From Nostoc indistinguendum CM1-VF10 (GTDB lineage: Bacteria; Cyanobacteriota; Cyanobacteriia; Cyanobacteriales; Nostocaceae), in assembly GCA_019359215.1 (NCBI GenBank), contig JAHHHS010000009.1, positions 62,001 to 126,000 on the forward strand: 64,000 bases of DNA. Reading direction: 5' to 3'. Each line of letters begins with the position of its first letter. Positions within the stretch are counted from its first letter, which is position 1. This document shows, piece after piece, positions 56,282 to 64,000 of this stretch. Made by a program: the position numbers and the translations under genes. Under the pieces are notes generated by a model. That model was not told the DNA's origin and searched no databases. It worked only from the letters and a program-made list of their open reading frames with translations.

Positions 56282-57436
56282 CTAAAAGATATCTGCTGGA
56301 TCGGCAGAACGTAATTTTCGGACTGCGATAGCCCCAGAGATAATACACATTAGTATAGTCAGAATCAACACCATCACGGCACGATCAAAACTCATAAAAA
56401 CTGGTAACAGGGTTGCTTCTCTGGCGCTTTTATACATAAATAAAGCAAAAACTATTCCAGGCAAATATCCTAATACTGCTAACAGCAAAGCTTCTTGAAG
56501 AATGACGGTTAACAAATAATTTTGTGTATAACCTATTGCTTTGAGAGTAGCGTATTCAGATAAATGATCTGCAACTTCTGTATAAAGAATTTGATAAACA
56601 ATCACAGTCCCCACAATGAAACCCATGACAGTCCCTAATGTGAAAATAAATCCAATAGCTGTACTATTTGCCCAATAATTTCGCTCAAAATCAATAAATT
56701 CTTGTTTGGTTAAAACATTGACCTCGCTAGGTAGATATTTTCGTAATTCTTGGGCTACAACTGTAGAATTTGCTCCTGGCTTTAATCTAATCAAACCAAT
56801 ATCAATTAATCCTCGCTGACGATTATTGAATATTCGCAAAAAGTTAATATCACTTGTAATTAAATTACCATCTGCGCCAAATGATGCACCTAATGTAAAT
56901 AGACCTTCTACTTTAATTCGCCGTCTTCGCACTTCTGCGGTTACAGTCTTTCCTTGAGCATAATTAGCAGCAATTGGTCCATATTCTACCCTAGAAGAAC
57001 GGTCATATAAAACTACATCAGGCAGTTTTAGTTTATCTAAATTTTCCTGAACTCCAGGTAAGTTAACTATGTTAGTTTCTGGGTTCATTCCAAATATCAG
57101 AATACTACGAGGGCGGCCTGTTACAGGATTTTTCCAGATTGTAAAGTCCAAATATATCGGATGTACTGATTGGACTGCGGGTAACTCTAAAGCTTTATAT
57201 AACCGTCTTTGAGAAAAACTCCTCATCGCCAAAACAGCACTGGATTGACTATTGATTAAAACAATATCGCCCTGCAAGCTGTTATGAAATCTAACGTTAC
57301 TATAATATAAGGCATCTCGGAAACCGAGTTGCATAAACATTAAAATATCAGCGAAGGAAATTCCTGCTAAAGCCACAGCTAGGCGAGTTTTTTCTCTTGT
57401 CAGTTGTAGCCACGACAGAGGTATTTTTTGACTCAT
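56282..57436 (-). CDS. devC: DevC-type ABC transporter permease
   Basis: The 384-residue FtsX-like permease begins MSQKIPLSWLQLTREKTRLA and has four transmembrane segments with a large extracytoplasmic domain, including SAVLAMRSFSQRRLYKALEL and VVYDRSSRVEY-like stretches. DevC forms the inner-membrane part of DevBCA. ATG 57436 gives the family length; the upstream TTG is not needed. Confidence 0.93.
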   Translation of the reverse strand: MSQKIPLSWLQLTREKTRLAVALAGISFADILMFMQLGFRDALYYSNVRFHNSLQGDIVLINSQSSAVLAMRSFSQRRLYKALELPAVQSVHPIYLDFTIWKNPVTGRPRSILIFGMNPETNIVNLPGVQENLDKLKLPDVVLYDRSSRVEYGPIAANYAQGKTVTAEVRRRRIKVEGLFTLGASFGADGNLITSDINFLRIFNNRQRGLIDIGLIRLKPGANSTVVAQELRKYLPSEVNVLTKQEFIDFERNYWANSTAIGFIFTLGTVMGFIVGTVIVYQILYTEVADHLSEYATLKAIGYTQNYLLTVILQEALLLAVLGYLPGIVFALFMYKSAREATLLPVFMSFDRAVMVLILTILMCIISGAIAVRKLRSADPADIF

Positions 57437-57580
57437 TTTATAGGCGCCCAAGCACAGTTAGCAATTTTAGATTTTTCCTTGAATTCATTGTGATAACTCG
57501 GAGCGAATTTATAGAATTAGAACATTTTTAATCCAAAATATCAAATCATAAATTGGTATTACTGTTCGCCAAGAACTTGA

Positions 57581-59005
57581 TTAGTTATTAATATCGACAA
57601 CAACTTTGGCGTAAGTTAAACCAGAAACTTTCTGGCTATCTTCTGGAGACAGAGCAATTTTCACTTCTACGACTCTGGCATCCACATCTGCTGCTGGATC
57701 TGTATTCAGCACATCTTTTTTACCAATTTTTCTGCCAATTTCAGTGACAGTCCCCTTTAATTCGCCGCTAAATGCTCCATTATCGCTACTGATAGTGGCG
57801 TTTTGACCAATACGCACTTTACCAATACTGTCTTCGGCGACTTCAGCAATCACAAACATTTGGCTGGTTTGTCCAATTTCAGCAATGCCATTTGCACCGA
57901 TCGCTTCGCCTGATTTGGTGTAAACTTTTAAAATCTCTCCAGCGATTGGTGCTTGAACGTAGCTTAACTTTAGTTCTGCTTCGGCTCTTCTGATATTTGC
58001 GATCGCATTACTAACTTGAGCTTGCGCTATTTGCACATCGGTAGGACTAACGTCTAAGATTCTGCTCAGTTTGGCCTTTTCTTCATCGATTTGTCTTTGC
58101 AAAGTTGCTACGGTTTTATCACGGTTAACTTTGGCTTCGATTAGCTGCTGTTGCAAAGTTGCTAAATTTTGTATTTGAGTAGCTCTGGCTTCGGCAATTT
58201 GCTGTCGTATAGTTGCCAATGTCTGTTTCAGGGTAGCTTGGCTTTCAGCAACCTGTTGATTAGAAGTTACTGCACTCAAGCGTCTTCTGTCCCGCTCTTG
58301 CTGAGAAATAGCACCTTCTCTGTATAAATAATCATAGCGTCCGGCATCGACTTGAGCATTGCGCTGTTCGGCTCGAATACGTGCAACTGTTGCTCTTAGC
58401 GCATCTCTTTGCCCACTGAGTTCAGCTTCTAAGCGATTCACGGTTGCTTGTTGGACAAGTTTATCACCACTTAACTGGGCTGCAATCCGCGCGATCGTTG
58501 CTTGTCCTGCATTCCTTTCCCCAATTAACTGCGCTTGTAGGCGAGCAATAACTGCTCTTTGGGCTTGAATATCTCTTGGAGATCCTGCCCTAACTTGCGC
58601 TAAATTGGCACGGGCTTCTTGCACTTTGGCTTTTGCCTCTTGTAGTCCGGCTATTTGGGTATCGCGGTTATCCAAAATTGCGATAATTTGGCCTTGCTTT
58701 ACCTGTTCACCCTCTCTCACCAGAAGTTGCTGAATTCGTGACGATGGTGCTAATCCTGATGATGGGGCGGATAATTTAACAACTTCGCCTCGTGGTTCCA
58801 AACGCCCTACAGCACTAATGCTATTGGTAGATGGCATTACAGGGGCAGATGTAGTTAGTTTTCTCAGCTGCTCGATTTTTGCTGTACCTAGTATCCCAGC
58901 AGCGATTACTATTGGCACAGCTACAGCGATACCCCACCAAATCTTAGGTTGTTCTTGATTAAATGCCTGCTCACTTGCCTTTGGCTTTTCAGTCACCCTT
59001 GACAT
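57581..59005 (-). CDS. devB: DevB-type membrane fusion protein
   Basis: The 474-residue HlyD-family adaptor has an N-terminal anchor (IWWGIAVAVPIVIAAGILGT), a lipoyl/biotinyl-like half (VKLSAPSSGLAPSSRIQQLL) and a long coiled-coil hairpin. The coiled coil has internal repeats of type ATIARIAAQLSGDKLVQQAT and ATVNRLEAELSGQRDALRAT. It links DevAC to an outer-membrane TolC homologue. ATG 59005 is preferred to the longer upstream reading. Confidence 0.92.
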   Translation of the reverse strand: MSRVTEKPKASEQAFNQEQPKIWWGIAVAVPIVIAAGILGTAKIEQLRKLTTSAPVMPSTNSISAVGRLEPRGEVVKLSAPSSGLAPSSRIQQLLVREGEQVKQGQIIAILDNRDTQIAGLQEAKAKVQEARANLAQVRAGSPRDIQAQRAVIARLQAQLIGERNAGQATIARIAAQLSGDKLVQQATVNRLEAELSGQRDALRATVARIRAEQRNAQVDAGRYDYLYREGAISQQERDRRRLSAVTSNQQVAESQATLKQTLATIRQQIAEARATQIQNLATLQQQLIEAKVNRDKTVATLQRQIDEEKAKLSRILDVSPTDVQIAQAQVSNAIANIRRAEAELKLSYVQAPIAGEILKVYTKSGEAIGANGIAEIGQTSQMFVIAEVAEDSIGKVRIGQNATISSDNGAFSGELKGTVTEIGRKIGKKDVLNTDPAADVDARVVEVKIALSPEDSQKVSGLTYAKVVVDINN

Positions 59006-59841
59006 AGTATGTTGCCCATTTACCTGAATTGTGCTGATGGAAGTAAAAATAAACAGCTTTTTAATCAACAGCCAGCCGCTTAGGACAAACAACAATGGTT
59101 TAAAGCTGGGTATGGCTTAAAATCCATCGCGTGATGAACGCTTAACACTATGGCTTTACAAAATGGTGTTTTCTATAGTGCTTCTTGTTTGTATGCAATA
59201 CATTTTGACCTCACTTCCATTCCTCTCTCCTAAAAGGAGAGAGGCTTTGAGGCATACTCCCCAACGTTAGCTCTTAAGGGGCTGGGGGTTAGGTCTGTAT
59301 TGAAACCTAGAAACGCTATAGTAGCTGGCTATTCAATAACTCTGAGTATTGAGTGCAATGAACGTTAGCAAAATTCACAAGCAGTATGAATCTAGATGTA
59401 TAGACGCGATGTATTGTGTCTATACACAAAATCCTAAATTGGTATGATGCGGTACTTTACTGCTACATTCACTACGGCTATAGTTAGCCACAAAATTGAA
59501 AAGAAACATCAAAAATAGATTGTTGCCTTTGCTGGATACAATCTTGGTACAAAAGTTAGTCTTCCTTAAGTGAATCAAGGATTAATTAACTAAAAAATAT
59601 CTGTCAACTTGAGCATTTCTAACATTAGAGTTTCCTTAACTTTCTGGTCAATGACTTAGCACGGCTAGTTGCTTGCACCTACCAAGACAACAAACCATTT
59701 TGTGATATTGGCTTCAAAGACCTTACTATTCTCCCTGTTGCTGTTTTAGGACTCCATTAAACTCTCGTTGAATGAATTCTACATTTATCCGTTACGCGAA
59801 AACGTAACAGAGCCTACAGATGAGGGGGATAAGAGGGATGA
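59006..59841. other. Long intergenic region between devB and pcyA
   Basis: These 836 bp contain two perfect hairpins: CCTCTCTCCT/AGGAGAGAGG (59222-59244) and TGTATAGAC/GTCTATACA (59397-59426), both of common dispersed types. No ORF is supported. The devBCA promoter lies here. I did not find a perfect NtcA (GTA-N8-TAC) site near the devB start. Confidence 0.45.
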
Positions 59842-60579
59842 TTAAGTAGGGAGATCAAATAGAACTGTGGTCATGTAATTTTCTGCCCAAGCTGGGCCAA
59901 AAGCTTTTTCTAGTACGCGGCGGGTTTTATCGTTTTGCTGCTGTTTGGTGCAGTAATTATGTTGTCCAGCGAGATTTTGTGTGACTTGTTCAGCTGAAAC
60001 AGGATGTGAGGCGATCGCTTGGGTGCAATGAATGTCTAAAAATTCTCGCACACGCCAGAGAAACATTGTTTCTTCTTCAGGGGAACCGGGGCGCACAAAG
60101 ATACAAAAATCTGAAAAAATATCTCCCCATTCAGGTAATTCACGGGGTTGGGAAAAGTTAAGCACTGTTAGTTGTGTCAGTGCAGAAGTATAAGATTCTG
60201 GTAAGGTACGGTCTAATTGAATAGGAGAAAGGTCTGCGATCGCTGCACTAATTTGCCCTCTACCCCCAACTAAATCGCAACCAAACATTGGCAGGTTGTA
60301 TTCTGGACGGGGAAACATGACGCAGTGCAAAATATCCAGCATATTTCCGATTTTCGCCAGTTCCAAGTGCATTTTCCGAAACTGGGGCGTTTGATAGCAA
60401 CGATTTTCAATCGTCAGTTTTTCCCCTTCTAGTCTACCTTCCACATACCCCAACTCATCAGGCAAATGGTAGGGCGATAGATCCAGGTGCTGATGCCAAG
60501 CTGCTTCAATACAATCAGCTAGCTGACGAATTAGGGGATGTTGTTGCTCACGCAGCGAGGGTGTAGAAGTAAATGACAT
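59842..60579 (-). CDS. pcyA: Phycocyanobilin:ferredoxin oxidoreductase
   Basis: The 245-residue bilin reductase makes phycocyanobilin from biliverdin by two two-electron steps for phycobilisomes and phytochromes. The catalytic equivalents are E73 (HLELAKIG), H85 (DILHCVMF) and D102 (GCDLVGG), all present. Typical FDBR ends. Start ATG 60579. Confidence 0.97.
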   Translation of the reverse strand: MSFTSTPSLREQQHPLIRQLADCIEAAWHQHLDLSPYHLPDELGYVEGRLEGEKLTIENRCYQTPQFRKMHLELAKIGNMLDILHCVMFPRPEYNLPMFGCDLVGGRGQISAAIADLSPIQLDRTLPESYTSALTQLTVLNFSQPRELPEWGDIFSDFCIFVRPGSPEEETMFLWRVREFLDIHCTQAIASHPVSAEQVTQNLAGQHNYCTKQQQNDKTRRVLEKAFGPAWAENYMTTVLFDLPT

Positions 60580-60780
60580 ATTCTAGTTGGGAATGCGATC
60601 TAGTGGCCAGTCTACAACCTGTTGTGCCATAGCTGTTGTGGTCTGCAATATAAGCAAACACTTGCACCCAGCCAACGTAAATTTATAAGACAGATGCTTT
60701 TCAGAAGGATTATTTATTTTGTAGTCTAGGTTACAGAATTAATTTTAGATTAGCCCATTGGTAAAGGCTAATAGAAAGCC

Positions 60781-61008
60781 ATGAAACTAGATTCTCGTAG
60801 ACCAGATTTTGCTGTGCAACCAAGAAGACAGAATCTGGAAGGTTTGCAGCAGTTAAGAGCTTCTACTTGGGTGAAGCTTTTGCAACTTCCCAACCCCTTT
60901 AGTTTTGACGAAGCACTTTTATTGTGTCCGGTTTCAGCAGATGAATGGCTAGCCTGGATTCCAGATCATGGCGAAGCAATACTCAATATTAGACAATTTA
61001 GTTATTAG
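60781..61008 (+). CDS. Small conserved cyanobacterial protein, unknown function
   Basis: The 75-residue protein starts MKLDSRRPDFAVQPRRQNLE and contains WVKLLQLPNPFSFDEALLLC and PVSADEWLAWIPDHGEAIL. Composition is typical of a real cyanobacterial small protein. It sits between pcyA and maf, divergent from pcyA. No domain recognised. Confidence 0.65.
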   Translation: MKLDSRRPDFAVQPRRQNLEGLQQLRASTWVKLLQLPNPFSFDEALLLCPVSADEWLAWIPDHGEAILNIRQFSY

Positions 61009-61050
61009 TCATTGGTTATTGGTCATTGGTCAATTACTTCGGTTGAAAGA

Positions 61051-61644
61051 CTATTGCCAGAAATCTGTGGCATCGTATCCCAGTTCTGCGAGCATATGCC
61101 GTAACAGGGGTAAACTGAGTCCTATTACATTGGTATGACAGCCTTCGATTTTTTCTACGAAGAAACTACCAAAACCTTCAATTGCAAAGGCTCCAGCACA
61201 CTTGAGGGGTTCACCTGTGGCAACATAAGCTTTAATGGCGTGATCGCTCATTTGAGCAAAGTAAACTCTTGTAACTTGAGACTTGACTATAGTGCGATTT
61301 TGCTGACGGTCAATTAAGACATGGCCCGTGTACAAGTCGCCAAAGTTACCTTGCATTATCTGCCAACGTGTGATCGCTTCAGAGAAGTCTGCTGGTTTGC
61401 CGTAAATTTCATCATTCATGGACAAAACCGAATCACAACCCATAATCAAAGCCGATTCAAACTGTGGGGCTACAGTTTCGGCCTTGTACTGGGCAAGAGT
61501 TTTAACCAATTCTGCTGGTTCACTTAATTCAATTTGCGACTCATCAAAATCACTTGCTCGAACTATCGGTTCAATACCAACAGTTTGCAGCAAGCGACGT
61601 CGGGCTGGGGAAGCTGAAGCAAGTACAAAAGGTGGAATTTTCAT
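61051..61644 (-). CDS. maf: Maf-like nucleotide pyrophosphatase
   Basis: The 197-residue protein starts [20 protein letters not shown] and has [15 protein letters not shown] and [20 protein letters not shown]. Maf proteins hydrolyse (non-)canonical NTPs to NMP and pyrophosphate and are linked to septation. It ends 43 bp from the convergent small gene and lies upstream of psbP's 3' end. Confidence 0.94.
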   Translation of the reverse strand: MKIPPFVLASASPARRRLLQTVGIEPIVRASDFDESQIELSEPAELVKTLAQYKAETVAPQFESALIMGCDSVLSMNDEIYGKPADFSEAITRWQIMQGNFGDLYTGHVLIDRQQNRTIVKSQVTRVYFAQMSDHAIKAYVATGEPLKCAGAFAIEGFGSFFVEKIEGCHTNVIGLSLPLLRHMLAELGYDATDFWQ

Positions 61645-61737
61645 GAGATTTCAGAAAAACTTCGTAATTGGGTATTGGGTATTAATTAATAATTAATAGT
61701 TCTTCTTCCCCTGCCTCCTCTACTCGCTACTCCTCAA

Positions 61738-62283
61738 TTAATAAACAGAAAAAGAATTTACAACCTCATCAATCATTCGTTTAACTTTCTGCCAGCGTTT
61801 TTCAGGAATTGAGGCGTTGAGGGTAAAAAGTTTACCATGGCTAACAGCGACGCTGGCGATATTATGTCGTTGCTGTTGATTAGGGAGTTTAACCTCATAC
61901 TCTAAAAGGTAGTATGTTTTTCCGTCTACTTCTCGCTGTGCAGCATTGACTAATTCAGCCGAACGACCAGAGTCAGGAGGCGCAAGAGCAGCTTTTCCCA
62001 ATTTATATCCTACTTCTGTTGGCGTTCCCAATTCTGACAAAGTTTTGCCTTCTGGAACTGGGCTAATTACAACAGAAACATTTTCAGACACCTCAATCAA
62101 ATCGTGGAAAACCACATCTGGCCCATTGGCAACTTTAACTTGCAGCCAGCCGTTAGGATATAAAAACTGATAGCCATCATTAGAGTCTACAAAGCTTTTG
62201 AGTCCAGCCGCAGCCGCTACAGCAGAATTACTCAGGCTGAAATTCAACACCAGTAGCAAAATTAATACAATTCGTTTCCACAT
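61738..62283 (-). CDS. psbP: Photosystem II PsbP-family protein (CyanoP)
   Basis: The 181-residue protein has an N-terminal signal peptide (RIVLILLLVLNFSLSNSAVA) and the PsbP fold: LKSFVDSNDGYQFLYPNGWL, VVFHDLIEVSENVSVVISPV and KTYYLLEYEVKLPNQQQRHN. CyanoP associates with photosystem II assembly on the lumenal side. No lipobox cysteine is visible in the leader, which differs from many lipoprotein CyanoP sequences. Confidence 0.9.
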   Translation of the reverse strand: MWKRIVLILLLVLNFSLSNSAVAAAAGLKSFVDSNDGYQFLYPNGWLQVKVANGPDVVFHDLIEVSENVSVVISPVPEGKTLSELGTPTEVGYKLGKAALAPPDSGRSAELVNAAQREVDGKTYYLLEYEVKLPNQQQRHNIASVAVSHGKLFTLNASIPEKRWQKVKRMIDEVVNSFSVY

Positions 62284-62667
62284 TTCTAAAGATTCCTTTG
62301 GGCTGGAGACAACACCAAGCTTGCATCATTTCTCGTTATTATTCTCCCATCAACAGGGACGCTTCGGATGAGGCATTAGATGTTGACAAATACTCTCTGG
62401 TGTATCACCTTACTGAAGAAGCGGTGTGAAATTATCCCCCTTGCCTCTTTGTCATACCATTTTTATTATCTGGAAACTCGCTCAGGGTAGACTTGTATAT
62501 ACACAGTAGGATTCTTGGCGAGGGTTGAGGTGAGGTCGTAAGGACTTTTGCAAGAGGTCTATTTTCTCAAATACAGCGCCTACATAGCTTTTACTATTAT
62601 CTTATTTAGACGATAAAAGAGCGATATTCACTAATTATCCCTGAATACAAAACTCAAAGTTACGGTT
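62284..62667. other. Divergent promoter region before psbP and the substrate-binding protein
   Basis: These 384 bp are A+T-rich with no ORF and no strong hairpin. Promoters for the two divergent genes must lie here. Confidence 0.4.
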
Positions 62668-63666
62668 ATGTCATTGGCAAAATATTCTAGGTTTAAACTA
62701 CTTAGATACATTGGAATTTTTCTCATTACTGCCTGTTTGCTATTTGCTTGTTATGCTTCAGCGCCAACTAAATTGAAACGCCCTCCCTTAAGAGTGGTAT
62801 TTGGATCTTTTATTGGTGAGTATCCAGGCATAATTGCTCAAAAAAAAGGATTTTTCAAAGCCCAAGGGGTAGATGTGGAACTAATTTATAAACGATACAC
62901 CCAATTGGAAAGAGCGAATTTCAGTGCGGGTAAATATGATGGTATTACATCGTCCTTGGGAAGTTTTATAATTTTGACTGCCACAAATCCCGATATACAA
63001 GGCGTGATCATCATAGATGAATCAATAGGAGCAGATGTAGTAGTCGCCCAATCACAAATTAAAACCGTCGCTGACTTGAAAGGGAAAAAGCTGGGTACAA
63101 ATCTAGGCGGTTTTAGCGAAGTTTTCATGGCTGAGATGTTGAAAACTGCTAACTTAACTAGCGATGATGTTAACTTGGTTAAATTAGAGGCTTTAGAAAT
63201 TCCTCAATACCTGAGCAATAATGTTATTCAAGCTGGACATACTTGGGAACCTCATCTTTCTGAAGCTATTAAATTAGGGGGACATATCCTATTTACCAGC
63301 AAACGAACTCCTGGCTTAGTTTTAGATATGATTATCTTTCGTAATGATGTAATCCGCGATCGCCCCGAAGATATTCGTGCTGTGCAAGGATGGCTGCAAG
63401 CCTCGACCTACTGGAAAGCAAATGTTCAGGAAGGAAACGCGATCATCAGTAAAGCGTTAAAAATTCCTAGCAATACACTCTCTCTGGAAGGAGTAAACCT
63501 AAGTGATTTAGGTGAAAATCAAAAATTATTTCAATCTAGCAACGCCAACTCTATCTACAAAACTGCGAAGATATATGCAGACTTTTTTATTCGTTCTGGA
63601 AACGTGACGCGTATTCCTGAGCTAAATAGTTTGTTTAATTCTTCTTTCTTGAATTCTGCCTCCTAG
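62668..63666 (+). CDS. ABC transporter substrate-binding lipoprotein (NMT1/SsuA-like)
   Basis: The 332-residue protein has a lipoprotein leader (YIGIFLITACLLFACYAS) and the SsuA/THI5-like fold: VFGSFIGEYPGIIAQKKGFF, DGITSSLGSFIIL and KTVADLKGKKLGTNLGGFSE. The family binds taurine, sulfonates, nitrate or thiamin precursors. No permease or ATPase follows; instead a membrane sensor begins 9 bp later. It may therefore feed a sensor rather than a transporter, as other solute-binding proteins do. Ligand unknown. Confidence 0.88.
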   Translation: MSLAKYSRFKLLRYIGIFLITACLLFACYASAPTKLKRPPLRVVFGSFIGEYPGIIAQKKGFFKAQGVDVELIYKRYTQLERANFSAGKYDGITSSLGSFIILTATNPDIQGVIIIDESIGADVVVAQSQIKTVADLKGKKLGTNLGGFSEVFMAEMLKTANLTSDDVNLVKLEALEIPQYLSNNVIQAGHTWEPHLSEAIKLGGHILFTSKRTPGLVLDMIIFRNDVIRDRPEDIRAVQGWLQASTYWKANVQEGNAIISKALKIPSNTLSLEGVNLSDLGENQKLFQSSNANSIYKTAKIYADFFIRSGNVTRIPELNSLFNSSFLNSAS

Positions 63667-63675
63667 TTTAAAGCT

Positions 63676-64000
63676 ATGCAGTACTCTCCTTTGGGCAGTA
63701 TCCGTACAAAGTTGATCGCCTCGTTTCTCATTGTTGCCTTGATTCCGTTGCTGTTATTGGCATTTATCAACAAACAGACAACTGAAAAAGCACTAACTGA
63801 GAACGCTCAACAAGCCCTATCTGCGGCGGCTAATGAAACTAGTAACAGAATAGATGCTTTTATTGATGGAAATCTCAATGCTGTGCGCGTAGAGGCGATT
63901 TTACCAGGTTTGGCACGCTACCTCAGCCTAACTCCAAAACAGCGAGATGACAGCCCCGAAATGCAATTGGCTACAGAAACATTAATCCCTCTCAGCCGCA
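63676..64000 (+). CDS. Membrane sensor protein, partial (runs off the window)
   Basis: The first 108 codons start MQYSPLGSIRTKLIASFLIV and have a transmembrane helix (ASFLIVALIPLLLLAFIN) followed by an extracytoplasmic helical segment (QTTEKALTENAQQALSAAAN, NRIDAFIDGNLNAVRVEAIL). This is the N terminus of a dCACHE-type sensor, either a histidine kinase or a chemoreceptor. It begins 9 bp after the binding-protein gene, so the two are probably cotranscribed. The C-terminal output domain is outside the window. Confidence 0.8.
   Translation, partial: MQYSPLGSIRTKLIASFLIVALIPLLLLAFINKQTTEKALTENAQQALSAAANETSNRIDAFIDGNLNAVRVEAILPGLARYLSLTPKQRDDSPEMQLATETLIPLSR

Noticed and set aside
59282..59310. 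NtcA-like site GTA-N8-TAG upstream of devB
   Set aside because: The second half-site is TAG, not TAC, and no -10 element at proper distance was seen.

Overview
This window is chromosomal DNA from a filamentous, probably heterocyst-forming cyanobacterium of the Nostoc/Anabaena type. The evidence is the psbEFLJ operon, psaI, ndhCKJ, ycf48, rubA, pcyA and psbP, a DevBCA-type exporter, many HIP1 octamers (GCGATCGC), heptamer tandem repeats (STRR) between genes, and PEP-CTERM secreted proteins. No CRISPR array, tRNA or rRNA gene was recognised.

Layout. 0.3-6 kb: an SMI1/KNR4-like gene, a secreted TPR protein, a cold-type RNA-binding protein next to rpsU, and a Ser/Thr kinase with a zinc ribbon and membrane tail. 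6-10.6 kb: a PEP-CTERM-like protein, moeA, a convergent class V aminotransferase, a DUF4327 protein and a zinc-ribbon protein. 11.4-15.7 kb: a 1431-residue CBS/multi-PAS hybrid histidine kinase, followed by a decayed IS630 transposase. 16.3-22 kb: the photosynthesis block, with ndhC-ndhK-ndhJ on the minus strand, rubA, ycf48 and psbE-F-L-J on the plus strand, and a 36-residue psaI convergent with them. 22-31 kb: a long frameshifted gene, Tic20-like protein, fumarylacetoacetase-family hydrolase, rpsF, coiled-coil protein, STAS protein, DedA protein and argG. 32-41 kb: a region for phosphate scavenging and the cell surface, with two PEP-CTERM proteins, a PhoA-type phosphatase with a small secreted companion, a CDF cation exporter, PhoX with a Pho-box-like array upstream, and a glycosyltransferase. 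42-53.5 kb: a zone of decay around the housekeeping genes recG, tsf and rpsB. 53.6-64 kb: HAD phosphatase, a membrane coiled-coil protein, devBCA, pcyA, maf, psbP, an ABC substrate-binding lipoprotein and the start of a membrane sensor.

Most striking is how many genes are broken, and that the lesions can be read base by base. Two ORF-less inverted-repeat elements (MITEs) split genes. One is 155 bp with 16-bp perfect ends and a 10-bp target duplication inside a secreted protein gene. The other is 124 bp with imperfect ~45-bp ends and a TA duplication inside a Uma2-family gene. Removing each element with one duplication copy restores the reading frame exactly. Other lesions are a nonsense codon in an AraC regulator, frameshifts in two genes, a deletion that fuses the remains of a MAPEG gene and a DUF4336 gene, an internally deleted ISAs1 element with 9-bp duplications, and an internally deleted IS630 transposase. 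Two copies of a short structured IS200/IS605-like element lie 40 kb apart and show a compensatory stem change; one of them supplies the last codons of the AraC pseudogene.

I did not find a convincing new multi-gene defence or biosynthetic system. The best leads are the three small non-autonomous element types and the phosphate/metal region.
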